Shown here: positions 22,555-32,280 of the stretch, in pieces | Position numbering within the stretch: position 1 is the first letter of the stretch | Layout of the letters: each line of letters begins with the position of its first letter | From: Heracleum sosnowskyi | Taxonomy: Eukaryota > Streptophyta > Magnoliopsida > Apiales > Apiaceae | Reading direction: 5' to 3' | Assembly (NCBI GenBank): GCA_030848705.1 | Contig: CM061244.1 | Coordinates: 106,785,111-106,849,110 of the forward strand | DNA: 64,000 bases | Notes under the pieces: generated by a model | Databases searched by the model: none | The model's input: the letters and a program-made list of their open reading frames with translations, nothing else | What the model was told of the DNA's origin: nothing | Program-made: the position numbers and the translations under genes

Positions 22555-23977
22555 TGGTCAATTCAAGAAAGGACAAGGAAAAGCCTGTGTGGCTGAAGGA
22601 AAGTGTTGGGATGAATCTGATGATGAGGAAGAAGAAGAATATGTGAACTTAACCATCATGGCTAAATCTGATGATGAATCATCAAGCTCTTCAAATCAGG
22701 TACCATCACTTGTCTTGCTTGATATGTCTAAAGATGAATATAAGCAAACTATTGAAGAATTGAGTGCTGAAATGTTTAATATCCATACAAGTTTATCTGC
22801 TGCAAATGAAGAAATTTCTAGGCTAACTAAACTGAATGAAACACTCAAATCTGAAAATGACACACTTTTGCTTAAGACCAGTCCATTAGACTCCTTAGCT
22901 CAAGAAAATGCTAGACTTAAAAATGACTTAGTCTGTGCTAAGGAGATAGAGGAGTTTCTGAGAAAGGAGATCACTGAAAATGAATTCAAAATTTAGGCCT
23001 TCAGGAACTCATCTAAAATTATCCAGGATTACAATGAGAAACACAATGAGAATTAGAAAGTTGGAGTAGGTTTTGAGTATGATAGAAGACCTAGAAAGGA
23101 ATCTGTGATTCATAATTGTTCAAATGATGTTGTTGTCAAACCTCACATCCTCAAAAAGGTTGAGAAACCAGTTTTCAAGATTTCGGAATTTGAGTTTGAT
23201 GAGGAAGCCATGTTCATCAAGCAACAACTCCTTGATGAAGATGAGTGTGTTGACAACACATCTGTTGAAGGAAAAGATATTGTCAAAAATCCCAAGACAA
23301 TAACTTTGCCAAGCAATCTGACAGAATGTTCTAAATATGCTGTCATCAAAGGCAAGACAAAAACTTCAAAAGATACTGTCAAACGAGTATCCAAGACAGT
23401 AACTTCCAAACCTGCTGTCAAGACAGTAAGTGTAAAAGGTATTGTCAAGAATAACTCGACATCAACTTCAGAACATACTGTCAACACAGATACCTACAAG
23501 TCTAAGAATAGGAATGGCAAGTTAGGTATCAACAAAGGTAATGGCTATGCTCATGTTAAGAATGCTCCTAGGAAACTATGCAATAATTGTGGCTCCTCTA
23601 ACCATCTAACACATGTTTGTAAGAAACCAACAGAGAGTAAAATCAATGTGACCGAGGTCAATGGTAACTTACATAGAACCCCCATTATGCATAGAACTAT
23701 GAATGTTAACAACAACATTGACTGCATGCCTTGTAAGATCACTGCCATGAGTACATGTTTCAATTTGCCTATTCTATCTACTGAAAAGTGCTCCTACATG
23801 CATTCTGTTAAGACTTCTAAGCTTGCTGATGTCAGTAAAAAGGCACCACCCACTAAGAAGAAGACAAGGTCTAATTCTAAAACTGAGTGGGTGAGAAAAG
23901 AAGTCAAACAAGAGATTTCTGATACTGATGTTAATGTTGAAAATGATGGAAACTCATGTGTTACTAAGTCTGCATGA
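22550..23977 (+). pseudogene. Element S gag, second part (coiled coil and second zinc knuckle)
   Basis: Continues gag after the frameshift. About 22,720-22,990 encodes a long heptad-like helix (EELSAEMFNIHTSLSAANEE and onward), a coiled coil as known for Sirevirus gag. A TAG at 22,996 and a further stop near 23,057 interrupt it. From 23,105 a basic, Thr/Val/Lys-rich linker contains many TVK/SVK words, because the nucleotide word CTGTCA recurs in it. An intact CCHC knuckle, CNNCGSSNHLTHVCKK, lies near 23,580. So gag had two knuckles, one of them now damaged. Confidence 0.75.
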
Positions 23978-24029
23978 CCCAACAAGGATTGGGTACCAAA
24001 TGCAACCTAAAAACAATTTGTTTTGCAGG

Positions 24030-24402
24030 GCAAGAAAAAGAAACATGTCATGTGGATCATTGACAGTGGATGCTCAAGACACATGACAGGTGATAAAGCC
24101 CTGCTATCGCATTTCTTTGAGAAAGCTGGCCCAATCATAACCTTTGGAGACAACAACAAAGGATAAACTGTGGGATATGGCTGTCTGGAAATTGGGAATG
24201 TTGTCATAAATGATATTGCTCTTGTGGATGGATTAAAACACAATCTACTCAGTGTCAGCCAATTCAGTGACAGAGGATTTAAGGTTGACTTTGATATGAT
24301 GGTATGCAACATCTATCACAAGAAGGATGGAAGCCTTTCTCTTAAAGGAGTAAGGAAAGGAAGCTTGTTTGTTGATGATTTAAGCTCAACAAAGAAGGAT
24401 TA
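24030..24402 (+). pseudogene. Element S protease (aspartic retropepsin) region
   Basis: WIIDSGCSRHMTGDK at about 24,050 contains the DSG active-site motif of copia proteases, which cleave the gag-pol polyprotein. A TAA at 24,163 interrupts the frame shortly afterwards. The remainder (LVDGLKHNLLSVSQFSDRG) is the conserved protease-to-integrase linker and is open until 24,403. Dead by nonsense mutation. Confidence 0.85.
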
Positions 24403-24442
24403 AATTTACCACTTCTACAGTAAAGCTACTGTTGGTGACAAC

Positions 24443-25486
24443 ATGCTTTGGCACATGAAACTCTCTCACCTCAACTTCAAGACAATGAATATGCTAATGA
24501 AGAAGGAGCTTGTGAGAGGACTACCTCAACAGGAATTCTGTCAAGAAGGACTGTGTGAGGATTGTCAAATAGGAAAGCTGAGAAGAGCTGTGCACAGGTC
24601 AAAGCAAGTCAACACCAACACTGAACCACTTAAGCTAATTCACATGGATCTTTTTGGCCCAGTAAATGTTCCATCCTTAGCCAGAAAGAGATATGCATTG
24701 GTTATGGTGGATGACTACTCTAGATACACATAGGTGAAGTTTCTAGAGTCAAAAGATGAAGCTGCTCAAGTAATCATTGATCACATAAGAGTTCTTGACA
24801 TAACTACAAATGCCAAAGTTCAAATATTAAGGAGTGACAATGGTACTGAGTTCAGGAATGCCTCACTTGGAAATTTCTGCAAAGATGAAGGCATTGTCCA
24901 ACAATTCTCTGCTGCTAGAACACCACAACAGAATGGTGTTGTAGAAAGGAAGAACATGACTCTGATTGAAGCTGCTAGAACTATGTTGCATGATGCAAAA
25001 TTACCAACATATTTCTGGGCAGAAGTAATCAACACAGCTTGCTACACACAGAACGAAACCATAATAAAAAAGACTCATGGAAGCACTCCCTACCATTTAT
25101 TGACTGAAAAGAAGCCCACTGTCAAATACTTTCATGTATTTGGAAGTAAGTGCTTAATGATGAAGGACAACCATGAAAAGAAAGGAAAGTTTGATGCTAA
25201 AGCTTATGAAGGCATGTTCATGGGATATGGGATAGAAAGGACTGCTTACAGAGTCTATGTCTTAGAATACAGAATCATTGAAGAAAGTGTTAATGTCACA
25301 TTTGATGAAACCAAGTTTCCAGGATTGCATGAAGATGGTCAAATGCAAACCTTCAGGTTTGAAAATCAAGGATACTTGGAAAAAGAGGAAATTGTTGATG
25401 AAGAGCCCAGCTACACTCAAACTGTTGACATTGAGAAAGATGCTGTCAATGCTAATGATGTTGATCAAACTCCAGCTCAGTCATAA
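24443..25486 (+). pseudogene. Element S integrase
   Basis: Inserts element cDNA into host DNA. The GAG-preintegrase/zinc part (LWHMKLSHLNFKTMNMLMKK, then CEDCQIGK) is followed by the catalytic core. The DD(E) acids can be seen as HMDLFGPV, RSDNGTEF and the E of VVERKN. The downstream YEGMFMGYG segment is typical of copia integrase tails. One in-frame TAG near 24,731 replaces the Trp that usually follows SRYT; otherwise the frame is open to 25,486. Confidence 0.88.
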
Positions 25487-25714
25487 ACCATCTCAACTAA
25501 TCTTCAAAATGATGGTGACTCTGGAGATAATGAAGAGCATGGTGGAGACAACTGCACTGGTGAAGATTCATCTCCTCAAACTGGAGCTAATCCACCAGAT
25601 CAAAACAGTAACTTACCTAGAACTACAAAATGGAACAATGATCACACTAATGATCTAATCATTGGCAATCCTTCCTCTGGGGTAAGAACAAGGAACAGTG
25701 TTTCTGCTGACAGC

Positions 25715-27318
25715 ATGTTCTCATGTTTTCTGTCTCAAATGGAACCAAAAACAATTGATGAAGCATTGTTGGATTCTGATTGGGTGATTGCTATGCAAGA
25801 AGAACTCAACCAGTTTGAAAGAATCAATGTATGGAAGTTGGTTCCAAGACCAAAAAGAAAATTAGTCATTGAGACAAAGTGGGTCTTCAGGAACAAATTG
25901 GATGAGAGTGGAATGGTGACAAGAAACAAAGCAAGGCTAGTAGCAAAAGGTTACTGTCAATAGGAAGGAATAGATTATGATGAGACATTTGCACCTGTTG
26001 CCAGACTTGAAGCCATAAGGATCTTTCTAGCCTTTGATGCACACTGTAACTTCAAAGTGTTCCAAATGGATGTCAAAAGTGCCTTTCTAAATGGAGAGTT
26101 GGAGGAAGAGGTGTATGTTGAACAACCACCTGGATTTGAAGATGATGAATTGTATAACTTTGTATACAAACTGTTCAAAGCACTTTATGGATTAAAGCAA
26201 GCTCCCAGAGCTTGGTATGATACACTCTCCACCTTTCTATTGGAAAATCAGTTTACTAGAGGTGTAGTAGATAAAACTCTGTTCTACAAGCATCATGGCA
26301 AAGACATCACTCTGGTTCAAATCTACGTTGATGACATTATTTTTGGATCTACGAATGAGAAGTTGTGTGAAAAGTTTTCATCTCTAATGAGAAATAAGTA
26401 TGAGATGAGCATGATGGGAGAACTGTCATTCTTCCTTGGTCTACAAGTTGATGGAATCTTCATATGTCAAGCTAAATATGTCAAGGAACTTCTCAAAAAG
26501 TTCAAGTTGGAAGATTCATCACATGCCAAGACTCTAATCTCTACATCAACCAATCTGGATCTTGATCCCAAAGGAAAGAAAGTGGACTCTAGTGCTTACA
26601 GAGGCATGGTAGGATCACTCCTCTATTTAACTGCTAGCAGACCAGACATAGTGCTTACAGAGGCATGGTAGGATCACTCCTCTATTTAACTGCTAGCAGA
26701 CCAGACATTATGTTTGCTACATGTCTCTGTGCAAGATTTCAAGCTGATCCAAAGGAGTCACACTCAGTTGCTATCAAGATGATTTTTAGGTATCTAAAGG
26801 GCACTCATAATCTAGGCCTTTGGTATCCTAAAAATACTGGATTTGAGCTAGTTGGGTATTCTGATTCAGACTATGCTAGATGTAGAATTGACAGAAAAAG
26901 TACAACATGTAGCTGTCAATTTCTTGGTGGAAGATTGGTGTCATAGTTTAAAAAGAAGCAACATTCAGTCTCTACATCAACTGCAGAAGCTGAATATATT
27001 GCAGCTGGAAGTTGCTGTGCATAGATTTTGTGGATGAAAAATCAGCTTTTGGATTATGGTCTAGTGTTGAACAACATTCCTATCTTCTGTGACAACACTA
27101 GTGCCATAACCATCTCAGACAATCATGTTGAACACTCTAGGACAAAGCACATTGATATCAGACATCATTTCATAAGAGAGCATGTTGAAAGAGGAACTGT
27201 GAAACTGATCTATGTCCCAACAGAAAAGCAACTTGTAGACATCTTCACTAAACCATTGGATAAAGCCACCTTTAACAGGTTGGTAAGTGAATTAGGAATG
27301 CTTAATCTGGTATGTTAA
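25715..27318 (+). pseudogene. Element S reverse transcriptase and RNase H
   Basis: Copies element RNA into DNA and removes the RNA template. RT motifs in order: WVIAMQEELNQFER, TKWVFRNK, ARLVAKGY, FAPVARLEAIR, QMDVKSAFLNGELEEEVY, LYGLKQAPRAWY and the catalytic YVDDIIFGS (about 26,324). RNase H follows with CQFLGGRLVS, STAEAEYIAAGSCC, FCDNTSA and the tail VDIFTKPLDKATFNRL. Breaks: a TAG near 25,963 (usual Gln), a 59 bp tandem duplication at 26,590-26,707 that causes a frameshift and stop, and TAGs near 26,946 and 27,024. Confidence 0.9.
26590..26707 (+). repeat. 59 bp exact tandem duplication in the RT/RNase H connection
   Basis: 26,590-26,648 is repeated without change at 26,649-26,707 (both start TAGTGCTTACAGAGGCATGG). 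The insert is not a multiple of three and destroys the frame. Lack of divergence indicates a recent event. Confidence 0.95.
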
Positions 27319-27671
27319 CTTACTAGTTTTTGCATTTTCAAATTCTGCATGTAGCTCATGACAGTAACCTCTAAGTTGTTGTCATGAGAAGTTACTGTCC
27401 ACATAGTCTCTATTCTTTTTGACAGCATGTTTGCTATGATTATGCTAAAATTGAATTTTGTGCTAGTCTTTCTGTTAATAGTAAGACTTTGTGTGTCATT
27501 GACTTGAATGTTTTCAAAATTTGAGAAATTGGTCAAAGGAATTGCACTGATTGGTTATACATGTGTTAATTGTTGGATTAGTGGAGGACATAACTCTTAA
27601 TTGCTATCTGTGGTAGTTGTATGGGTACTCCAAACTGTTGACCATTTACCTTACCCCTCACCTAGTATGCC

Positions 27672-27678
27672 TATAAAA
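27672..27678 (+). promoter_or_regulatory. TATA box upstream of the small internal ORF of element S
   Basis: CCTATAAAATGAACC lies 50 bp upstream of the ATG at 27,722, inside the element and outside any LTR. Position and sequence fit a plant core promoter, suggesting a separate transcript for the small ORF and/or the envelope-position ORF. Confidence 0.5.
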
Positions 27679-27721
27679 TGAACCTTAGGCCATATTAGTT
27701 TCACATTCAGAAAAAGGTAGA

Positions 27722-27985
27722 ATGGAAAACAAAGTAGGAGTCGAGTACAAAGCTAAGATATGGTGTGAGTCCTCATATAAAGAAGTAGTGGAAGAGATGT
27801 TCCAACAGGTGGATGAGTTCCTCGAGGAGGAAAAAGAGAAAGAAGTAGCTGCTAAGGCCACTGAAGAGGCAAAGTGGCAAGTACAAGAGAAAGAACTTCA
27901 AGTGCTCCTCAAGCAGGAAGGATGCACTGAAGAAGAAATTCGTTCAAAAGTTTTAGGTTCAGTTGATAAAATCATGAAATCATAA
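27722..27985 (+). CDS. Small acidic/basic coiled-coil ORF of element S (87 residues)
   Basis: Not a family I recognise. The intact ORF lies between the pol end (27,318) and the envelope-position ORF (28,700). It opens MENKVGVEYKAKIW and is almost entirely charged helix (EEVVEEMFQQVDEFLEEEKE, then KELQVLLKQEGCTEEEIRSK), ending in a short EEEIRSKVL segment that may be a small helical domain. A TATA box lies 50 bp upstream and AATAAAA follows about 30 bp after the stop, so it looks like a complete small transcription unit. Its intactness contrasts with the ruined pol next to it. It may be a captured host fragment or an element accessory protein. Confidence 0.6.
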   Translation: MENKVGVEYKAKIWCESSYKEVVEEMFQQVDEFLEEEKEKEVAAKATEEAKWQVQEKELQVLLKQEGCTEEEIRSKVLGSVDKIMKS

Positions 27986-28493
27986 TTTGTAATTCTCTAT
28001 TGTTAAGATGATTTTATTAATAAAACTTATCCCATTCTCTTCTATGTTTCTTGTTTGTGTGGTATGTATTTGTGTTTATTGACTGATTACTCTACTGTGC
28101 ATGAATTCAGATTATTGATTGATTGAATATGTATGAATTGTGATTCTTGAGTTAAGTAAATTAATGACAAGATCTGTTAAAATCCTCGACACTTATTGTT
28201 TTCCGCAAAGGTTACTGTCGTCAAGAAAGGTAACTGTCACAGAATACCATGACAGTTAGTTTCTTGACAGCAGTGAATAACATTTTGTCAGGAGTTTTAA
28301 AAGCTACTGTCATTAAGGTACTTAACGATGACAATAAGTTTTTCGCGACAAAGTTGCTGTCAAGACAAACCTACTGTCATCACACCAAATGTCACTGACA
28401 ATTTGTTTCAGCGCACAGGTTATTGTCAAAAGTAGTGGACCGTTATAATTGTTAATTCAACCTCCACATAGACAGCAAATAAAGGGAGTAACC

Positions 28494-28499
28494 CACGTG
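28494..28499 (+). promoter_or_regulatory. G-box (CACGTG) upstream of the element S envelope-position ORF
   Basis: CCCACGTGGT contains the palindromic plant G-box (bound by bZIP and bHLH factors), about 200 bp before the ATG at 28,700. With the pyrimidine-rich leader (28,625-28,690) it resembles a host-type promoter for this ORF. Confidence 0.45.
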
Positions 28500-28699
28500 G
28501 TGGAGTTACTGGGTAAAGACATGATTCCAATTATCCCCTTTTTCAGCGAAACGCTTGAGCTACCCTCTTTATTCAACAGTTAATCAGACAAAATCAAAAA
28601 TGACACAAAACAACCACAAAGCAAAACCAATTTCTTCTCTATTTTCTCTCTACTCAATCAACTCACTTTCTTTCTTCTTTCTTACTTCAATTAACAACA

Positions 28700-30475
28700 A
28701 TGGCCCCCAAGCAATCAATCTCTCAGACTAACTTTGCTGGTATCTATTCTCCAAATGATGCCGGTGAGGACTTCAAAGGGCTTGTTTATTTTTTGAATAA
28801 GTCCTATCTTGGGTATGCTATTACCTCAACTCATGTTCTAGACCTAGACAGGATTGCCAATTTCTGGGAGTCAACTGTTGCTCAGGGAGATGGTGACAAT
28901 GCAGCCATCAAATTCAAAATCAAAGAGAACAGTTACATTCTCACTATTCAAGGCATCAATGCAGCTTTGGGAATTGTACTTGAACCAGGAAAAACCTACA
29001 AAGAGCTTGCAGATGATGAAACCTTGAAGAAGCTATTCTTGAAAATTGGGTATTCAGGACCCATTCTCGAAGAGGGTACAACGAAGTGGTACCCATCTGG
29101 TGAAATGGACAGGAAGTATCTAAGGAAGGAATGGAGCATGATTCTTGATGCCATGGTGAAGGTGTTCTCCACAAAGACCACCGGTTGGAATGGTATACCC
29201 ACCTACATCAAGAAACTAACTCACTCTCTTGTCCATGGCTACAAGGTGGATGTTGGAAAGCTACTCATGGCACATCTCAAAGCTGCCATAGGTAAGAAGG
29301 TATCTCTCTATCCTCGCTTTCTAATGATGTGTATTAATTCTCTATGTGATTTTGATGAAGATGCTCCTCGCACAGAGGTCTGCAATGTTTTGAAAAGAAA
29401 CACACACACAACTCTCACTTCACAGAATTTAAATGCACATATTCCACTTTGCTTCACCAAACATGTGGTTGATCAAGTGCCTAACCTTGATTTTCCATTG
29501 CCCTCTGGGTATGAAACCTTCTCTCTCGAGGATGAGGCTGGATTAGACCCAAATTCAGCTAACCCACATTCTACACCATACACTCAGCCTAGGTTCTCTA
29601 GACTTCCCAAAGCACAGAGACAAGCATTGCAAGAATCCAAGAAAAGACCCCTAGAAACTGGTGTTGGTGGTAGTACTAAGAGTCAAGAGAGAGTTATTGC
29701 ACCTAGTGCAGCAAATAAGGAAGGTAGTCAAACAGAACCCCTAGTGGTTCCTCTTGAGCCTAAGAAGAAGAGAGCTAAGAGGGCCAAAACCACTGCCACC
29801 CACCCTGCAGTCTCCCAAAAGACTGTAGAGGAAAATATGGCATTAAACACCTCCCTAGATGTTCCTTCTCAACAAGGGATATCTATTGAAACTGGCATGT
29901 CTCCCAAGGCACCCTGTACAGAGTCTGCACAACCTCATGTTTCACCTCATGAGGAGCCTACACTTGCAGAAACACACATGGAGTTAGGGCACAGTGAGGA
30001 TTTCACCTCAACAATTGATGCTTCACAAGTTCACCCTGTGGAGCAGCCAATATTCTCTTCTCTACTTTCACCTTCTTCCTTCCCTACTCATTCTTTTGTT
30101 TCTTCTCCACAACCTAGAGAGGGGGACAGTCCCAACCCTTCAGGTTTTGATCATCCATCTCCTATCATGGATGAGCCCCCATCTAGTGGTCCACAAGAAC
30201 CTATTTCTCAAAGTGAGATGGAAACCACTCCTTCAAACAATGAGCTAGAACAAGGTACAACTCTGCCCGAAAGTGAAACAGCTAGTGCCTTGTTCAACCT
30301 CCAAGGAGCATCTTACCTTCGGGAAGGTGCTGTCACAACCTCAGTTGCTGTCAAAGACACTGTAAATGTTGATGTCACAGGCAAACATGCTGTCAAGGAT
30401 GCAGTCAAAGTTGTTGTCACAACCAAACATGTTGTCCAAGATCAGAATCTGTCCAAGAGCAAGGTGCTGGAGTGA
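28700..30475 (+). CDS. Envelope-position ORF of element S, plant-transposon domain protein (591 residues)
   Basis: Intact ORF downstream of pol, in the place where Sireviruses carry their so-called envelope-like gene; its function is unknown. Residues about 20-250 form the 'putative plant transposon protein' type domain, with KIGYSGPILEEGTTKW and YLRKEWSMILDAMVKVFSTK; the (F/L)(L)(R/K)KEW core recurs in the A and B ORFs. The rest is a low-complexity linker with nuclear-localisation-like KKKRAKRAK near residue 350, a PQEPISQSE motif also found in family A, and a Val-rich tail coded by repeated CTGTCA words. I see no signal peptide or membrane segment, so the name envelope is positional only. 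The ATG has a good context (AACAATGGC). Confidence 0.8.
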   Translation: MAPKQSISQTNFAGIYSPNDAGEDFKGLVYFLNKSYLGYAITSTHVLDLDRIANFWESTVAQGDGDNAAIKFKIKENSYILTIQGINAALGIVLEPGKTYKELADDETLKKLFLKIGYSGPILEEGTTKWYPSGEMDRKYLRKEWSMILDAMVKVFSTKTTGWNGIPTYIKKLTHSLVHGYKVDVGKLLMAHLKAAIGKKVSLYPRFLMMCINSLCDFDEDAPRTEVCNVLKRNTHTTLTSQNLNAHIPLCFTKHVVDQVPNLDFPLPSGYETFSLEDEAGLDPNSANPHSTPYTQPRFSRLPKAQRQALQESKKRPLETGVGGSTKSQERVIAPSAANKEGSQTEPLVVPLEPKKKRAKRAKTTATHPAVSQKTVEENMALNTSLDVPSQQGISIETGMSPKAPCTESAQPHVSPHEEPTLAETHMELGHSEDFTSTIDASQVHPVEQPIFSSLLSPSSFPTHSFVSSPQPREGDSPNPSGFDHPSPIMDEPPSSGPQEPISQSEMETTPSNNELEQGTTLPESETASALFNLQGASYLREGAVTTSVAVKDTVNVDVTGKHAVKDAVKVVVTTKHVVQDQNLSKSKVLE

Positions 30476-30494
30476 AAGAAGTGCCTGTATCTCA

Positions 30495-30537
30495 GGGGGA
30501 GTCTGGGAGTGAGGGGGAGTCAGGAAGAAAGGGGGAG
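30495..30537 (+). other. Three polypurine tracts of element S
   Basis: AGGGGGAGT, GAGGGGGAGT and AAGGGGGAGA occur at about 30,495, 30,513 and 30,531, spaced about 18 bp. Repeated PPTs are a described feature of Sireviruses; the PPT primes plus-strand DNA synthesis. Confidence 0.8.
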
Positions 30538-31299
30538 AAATTTGCAGAACAACAAGCAAGTCACTACACCATATTTGACCTATTGCAAACCCAAAAAAGC
30601 GTATCGTTAGACCCCATATGTGTTACAGTAGAGTTTTATGTAACGCTTTAGCCAAAACTCGGTGTTGCATTTACGGCCGTTGCCTACGAACCCATATAGT
30701 AACGCTTTGATGTTCTTATTGCAACATTTATCAAGTATTATAATAGCGTTTTATTGCAACACTTTGTCTGTTTTAGTAACACATTTAAGGTGTTACAATA
30801 GACTTATGCAACATAATTTTGCAACATTTATTGGCTTAGAATGTTACAAAATTGATTTATTTGTAACATTATGATGCAACATTTTGATGGTTGTTGCAAT
30901 ATTTTTGGTTTTTTTTAGCAACATTTATCTGCAACATTTTTATCCCTATTGTAATACTATATATCTTATTGTCAACACATATTTGCAACACTTTTTGTTA
31001 GTCTAGATTACAATATACTGTTTGAAAATTCAGTATACCATGCACAAAGGCATACCAAACCAAAAATGACATCTAAAGTTTTATTGAAAACAAACAGAAG
31101 AAGCCCAAACAAAGTCGGTTTATACCGCTACATCTTACATCTAGTACTTAAGTCTAAAGTCGAAATACATAGTCGACTTACACCATAATTCACATGAAAC
31201 TTGGTCTTTTAAGTTACAATATCCAACCAAATGTTTAGACATATACAAAAAATAAGTAGTGCTTTGAACTCCATGTGTTACTAGTGCTTTCACCCTTAC

Positions 31300-32060
31300 T
31301 TTCTTCCAGAACCATATTCTAGCTCCAACTCCGATAGCTCCAGCAACTGAAACTGCACTCCTTTGTTACTATGTGTATGAGAAACTTCATGATCTGCAAA
31401 ATTAATATCAAAAAAACAATAAAGATCACCAATAAAGTACAATTCATCACCATTTAACAAAATCAAGTAGCTTGGAATATACCTTTGCAGGGAATCTCTA
31501 CTAGTCCGTTGTTTTTTTTACTAAAATTACAATTCAGGGTGAAGCTCCTGAGATGCATATGTGCAGTTCTAGGGTATACTAATGGTAACTGAATACTATT
31601 TTGTACACCAAATTCATTAGACAACTGTGCCTCACCACAAAAGAATCACATCACCATTAGACTATTTGCCTGCTCATGAGCTTTTCTTGCAGCTTCCTGC
31701 AGTGTGCATACATGTATGAATGTTTGAAAACTACTCACACCAGCATTTAACAAAAAAAAAGTCAATTTAAAAACAACTTAATCTCACCTCTGAGCTTTCC
31801 TGTAGAAGCCTGACGACATTCCTTCGACCTTCTGAGACAACACAAAAAACATTATAAGCAATGCATAAGAGAGAACATATACTGATACAACAAAGGGTCG
31901 TAATCTCAAACGTGAACATGCATCATACAGGAAGTCTCTAGTGTAGTTTGTGAACAAAGTCTCATTTGTGTTGGGATCCATCCTCCTCTTTTGCTGCTCA
32001 AAGCGAAGACCAGCTCCAATTCTCGTAAAGGACGAGTATCCCCACTGTAAAGAACATGGA
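31300..32060 (-). pseudogene. Exon-like fragments inside the CACTA element, origin unknown
   Basis: On the minus strand several short open pieces have splice-like borders. One ends near 31,915 and contains GYSSFTRIGAGLRFEQQKRR. A second is near 31,830-31,790 (GRRNVVRLLQESSE), a third near 31,690 (EAARKAHEQANSL), and a last one at 31,396-31,310 ends in a stop (QLLELSELELEYGSGRK). They could be the remaining exons of one gene or pieces captured from several. I cannot assign a family. Confidence 0.3.
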
Positions 32061-32110
32061 GCTGCTACATATAAGAACAATAAAATTCACAAATCACATA
32101 CCCTATTATC

Positions 32111-32280
32111 TCATGTACCATGTGGGATGCTAGCTATTTTTGGCCGAAATGCATTTGGATTGCGTTCCAAAGTAGATTCAACAGCTTCTCGTCTGGCAGG
32201 CTCATTTTCAACATTATTATGACAGTGTACACAATTGCAACCGTCACAATATATCCCGGATGCAAAGCACTCGCAATATC
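32111..32280 (-). pseudogene. Captured exon of a TSO1/tesmin-like CXC-domain (CPP) gene
   Basis: The minus strand reads YCECFASGIYCDGCNC, followed by NNVENEPARREAVESTLERN and PNAFRPKIAS. This is the first CRC/CXC cysteine motif and its conserved linker in plant TCX/TSO1-like DNA-binding proteins, which regulate cell-cycle and reproductive genes. The exon has an acceptor (GGTCAG/A) and a donor (AATAG/GTATGTG). A TGA stands where the family has Arg in the HGxRD segment. The second CXC motif is not found next to it. So this is a single captured exon carried by the CACTA element, not a functional gene. Confidence 0.8.

Larger units (their letters stand above)
20567..30561 (+). mobile_element. Element S: Ty1/copia retrotransposon, Sirevirus-like, with envelope-position ORF
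   Basis: The order is 5' LTR, PBS, gag, protease, integrase, reverse transcriptase, RNase H, extra small ORF, envelope-position ORF, polypurine tracts. The PR-INT-RT-RH order defines Ty1/copia. A long ORF after pol, a gag with coiled coil, and multiple polypurine tracts are hallmarks of the Sirevirus genus (e.g. SIRE1). Gag-pol is broken by several stops and at least one frameshift, whereas the small ORF and the 591-codon ORF are intact. The 3' LTR is essentially missing: a CACTA-type element begins within about 25 bp of the last polypurine tract, so a TSD cannot be checked. The 5' boundary is uncertain by up to 240 bp. Confidence 0.85.

Noticed and set aside
28996..29202. Minus-strand ORFs opposite the element S envelope-position ORF
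   Set aside because: Overlap a well-supported plus-strand ORF and show no protein features of their own.
30662..30874. ORF of 70 codons in the CACTA sub-terminal region
   Set aside because: It lies across the TGCAACATTT repeats and has repeat-driven composition, so it is not a gene.
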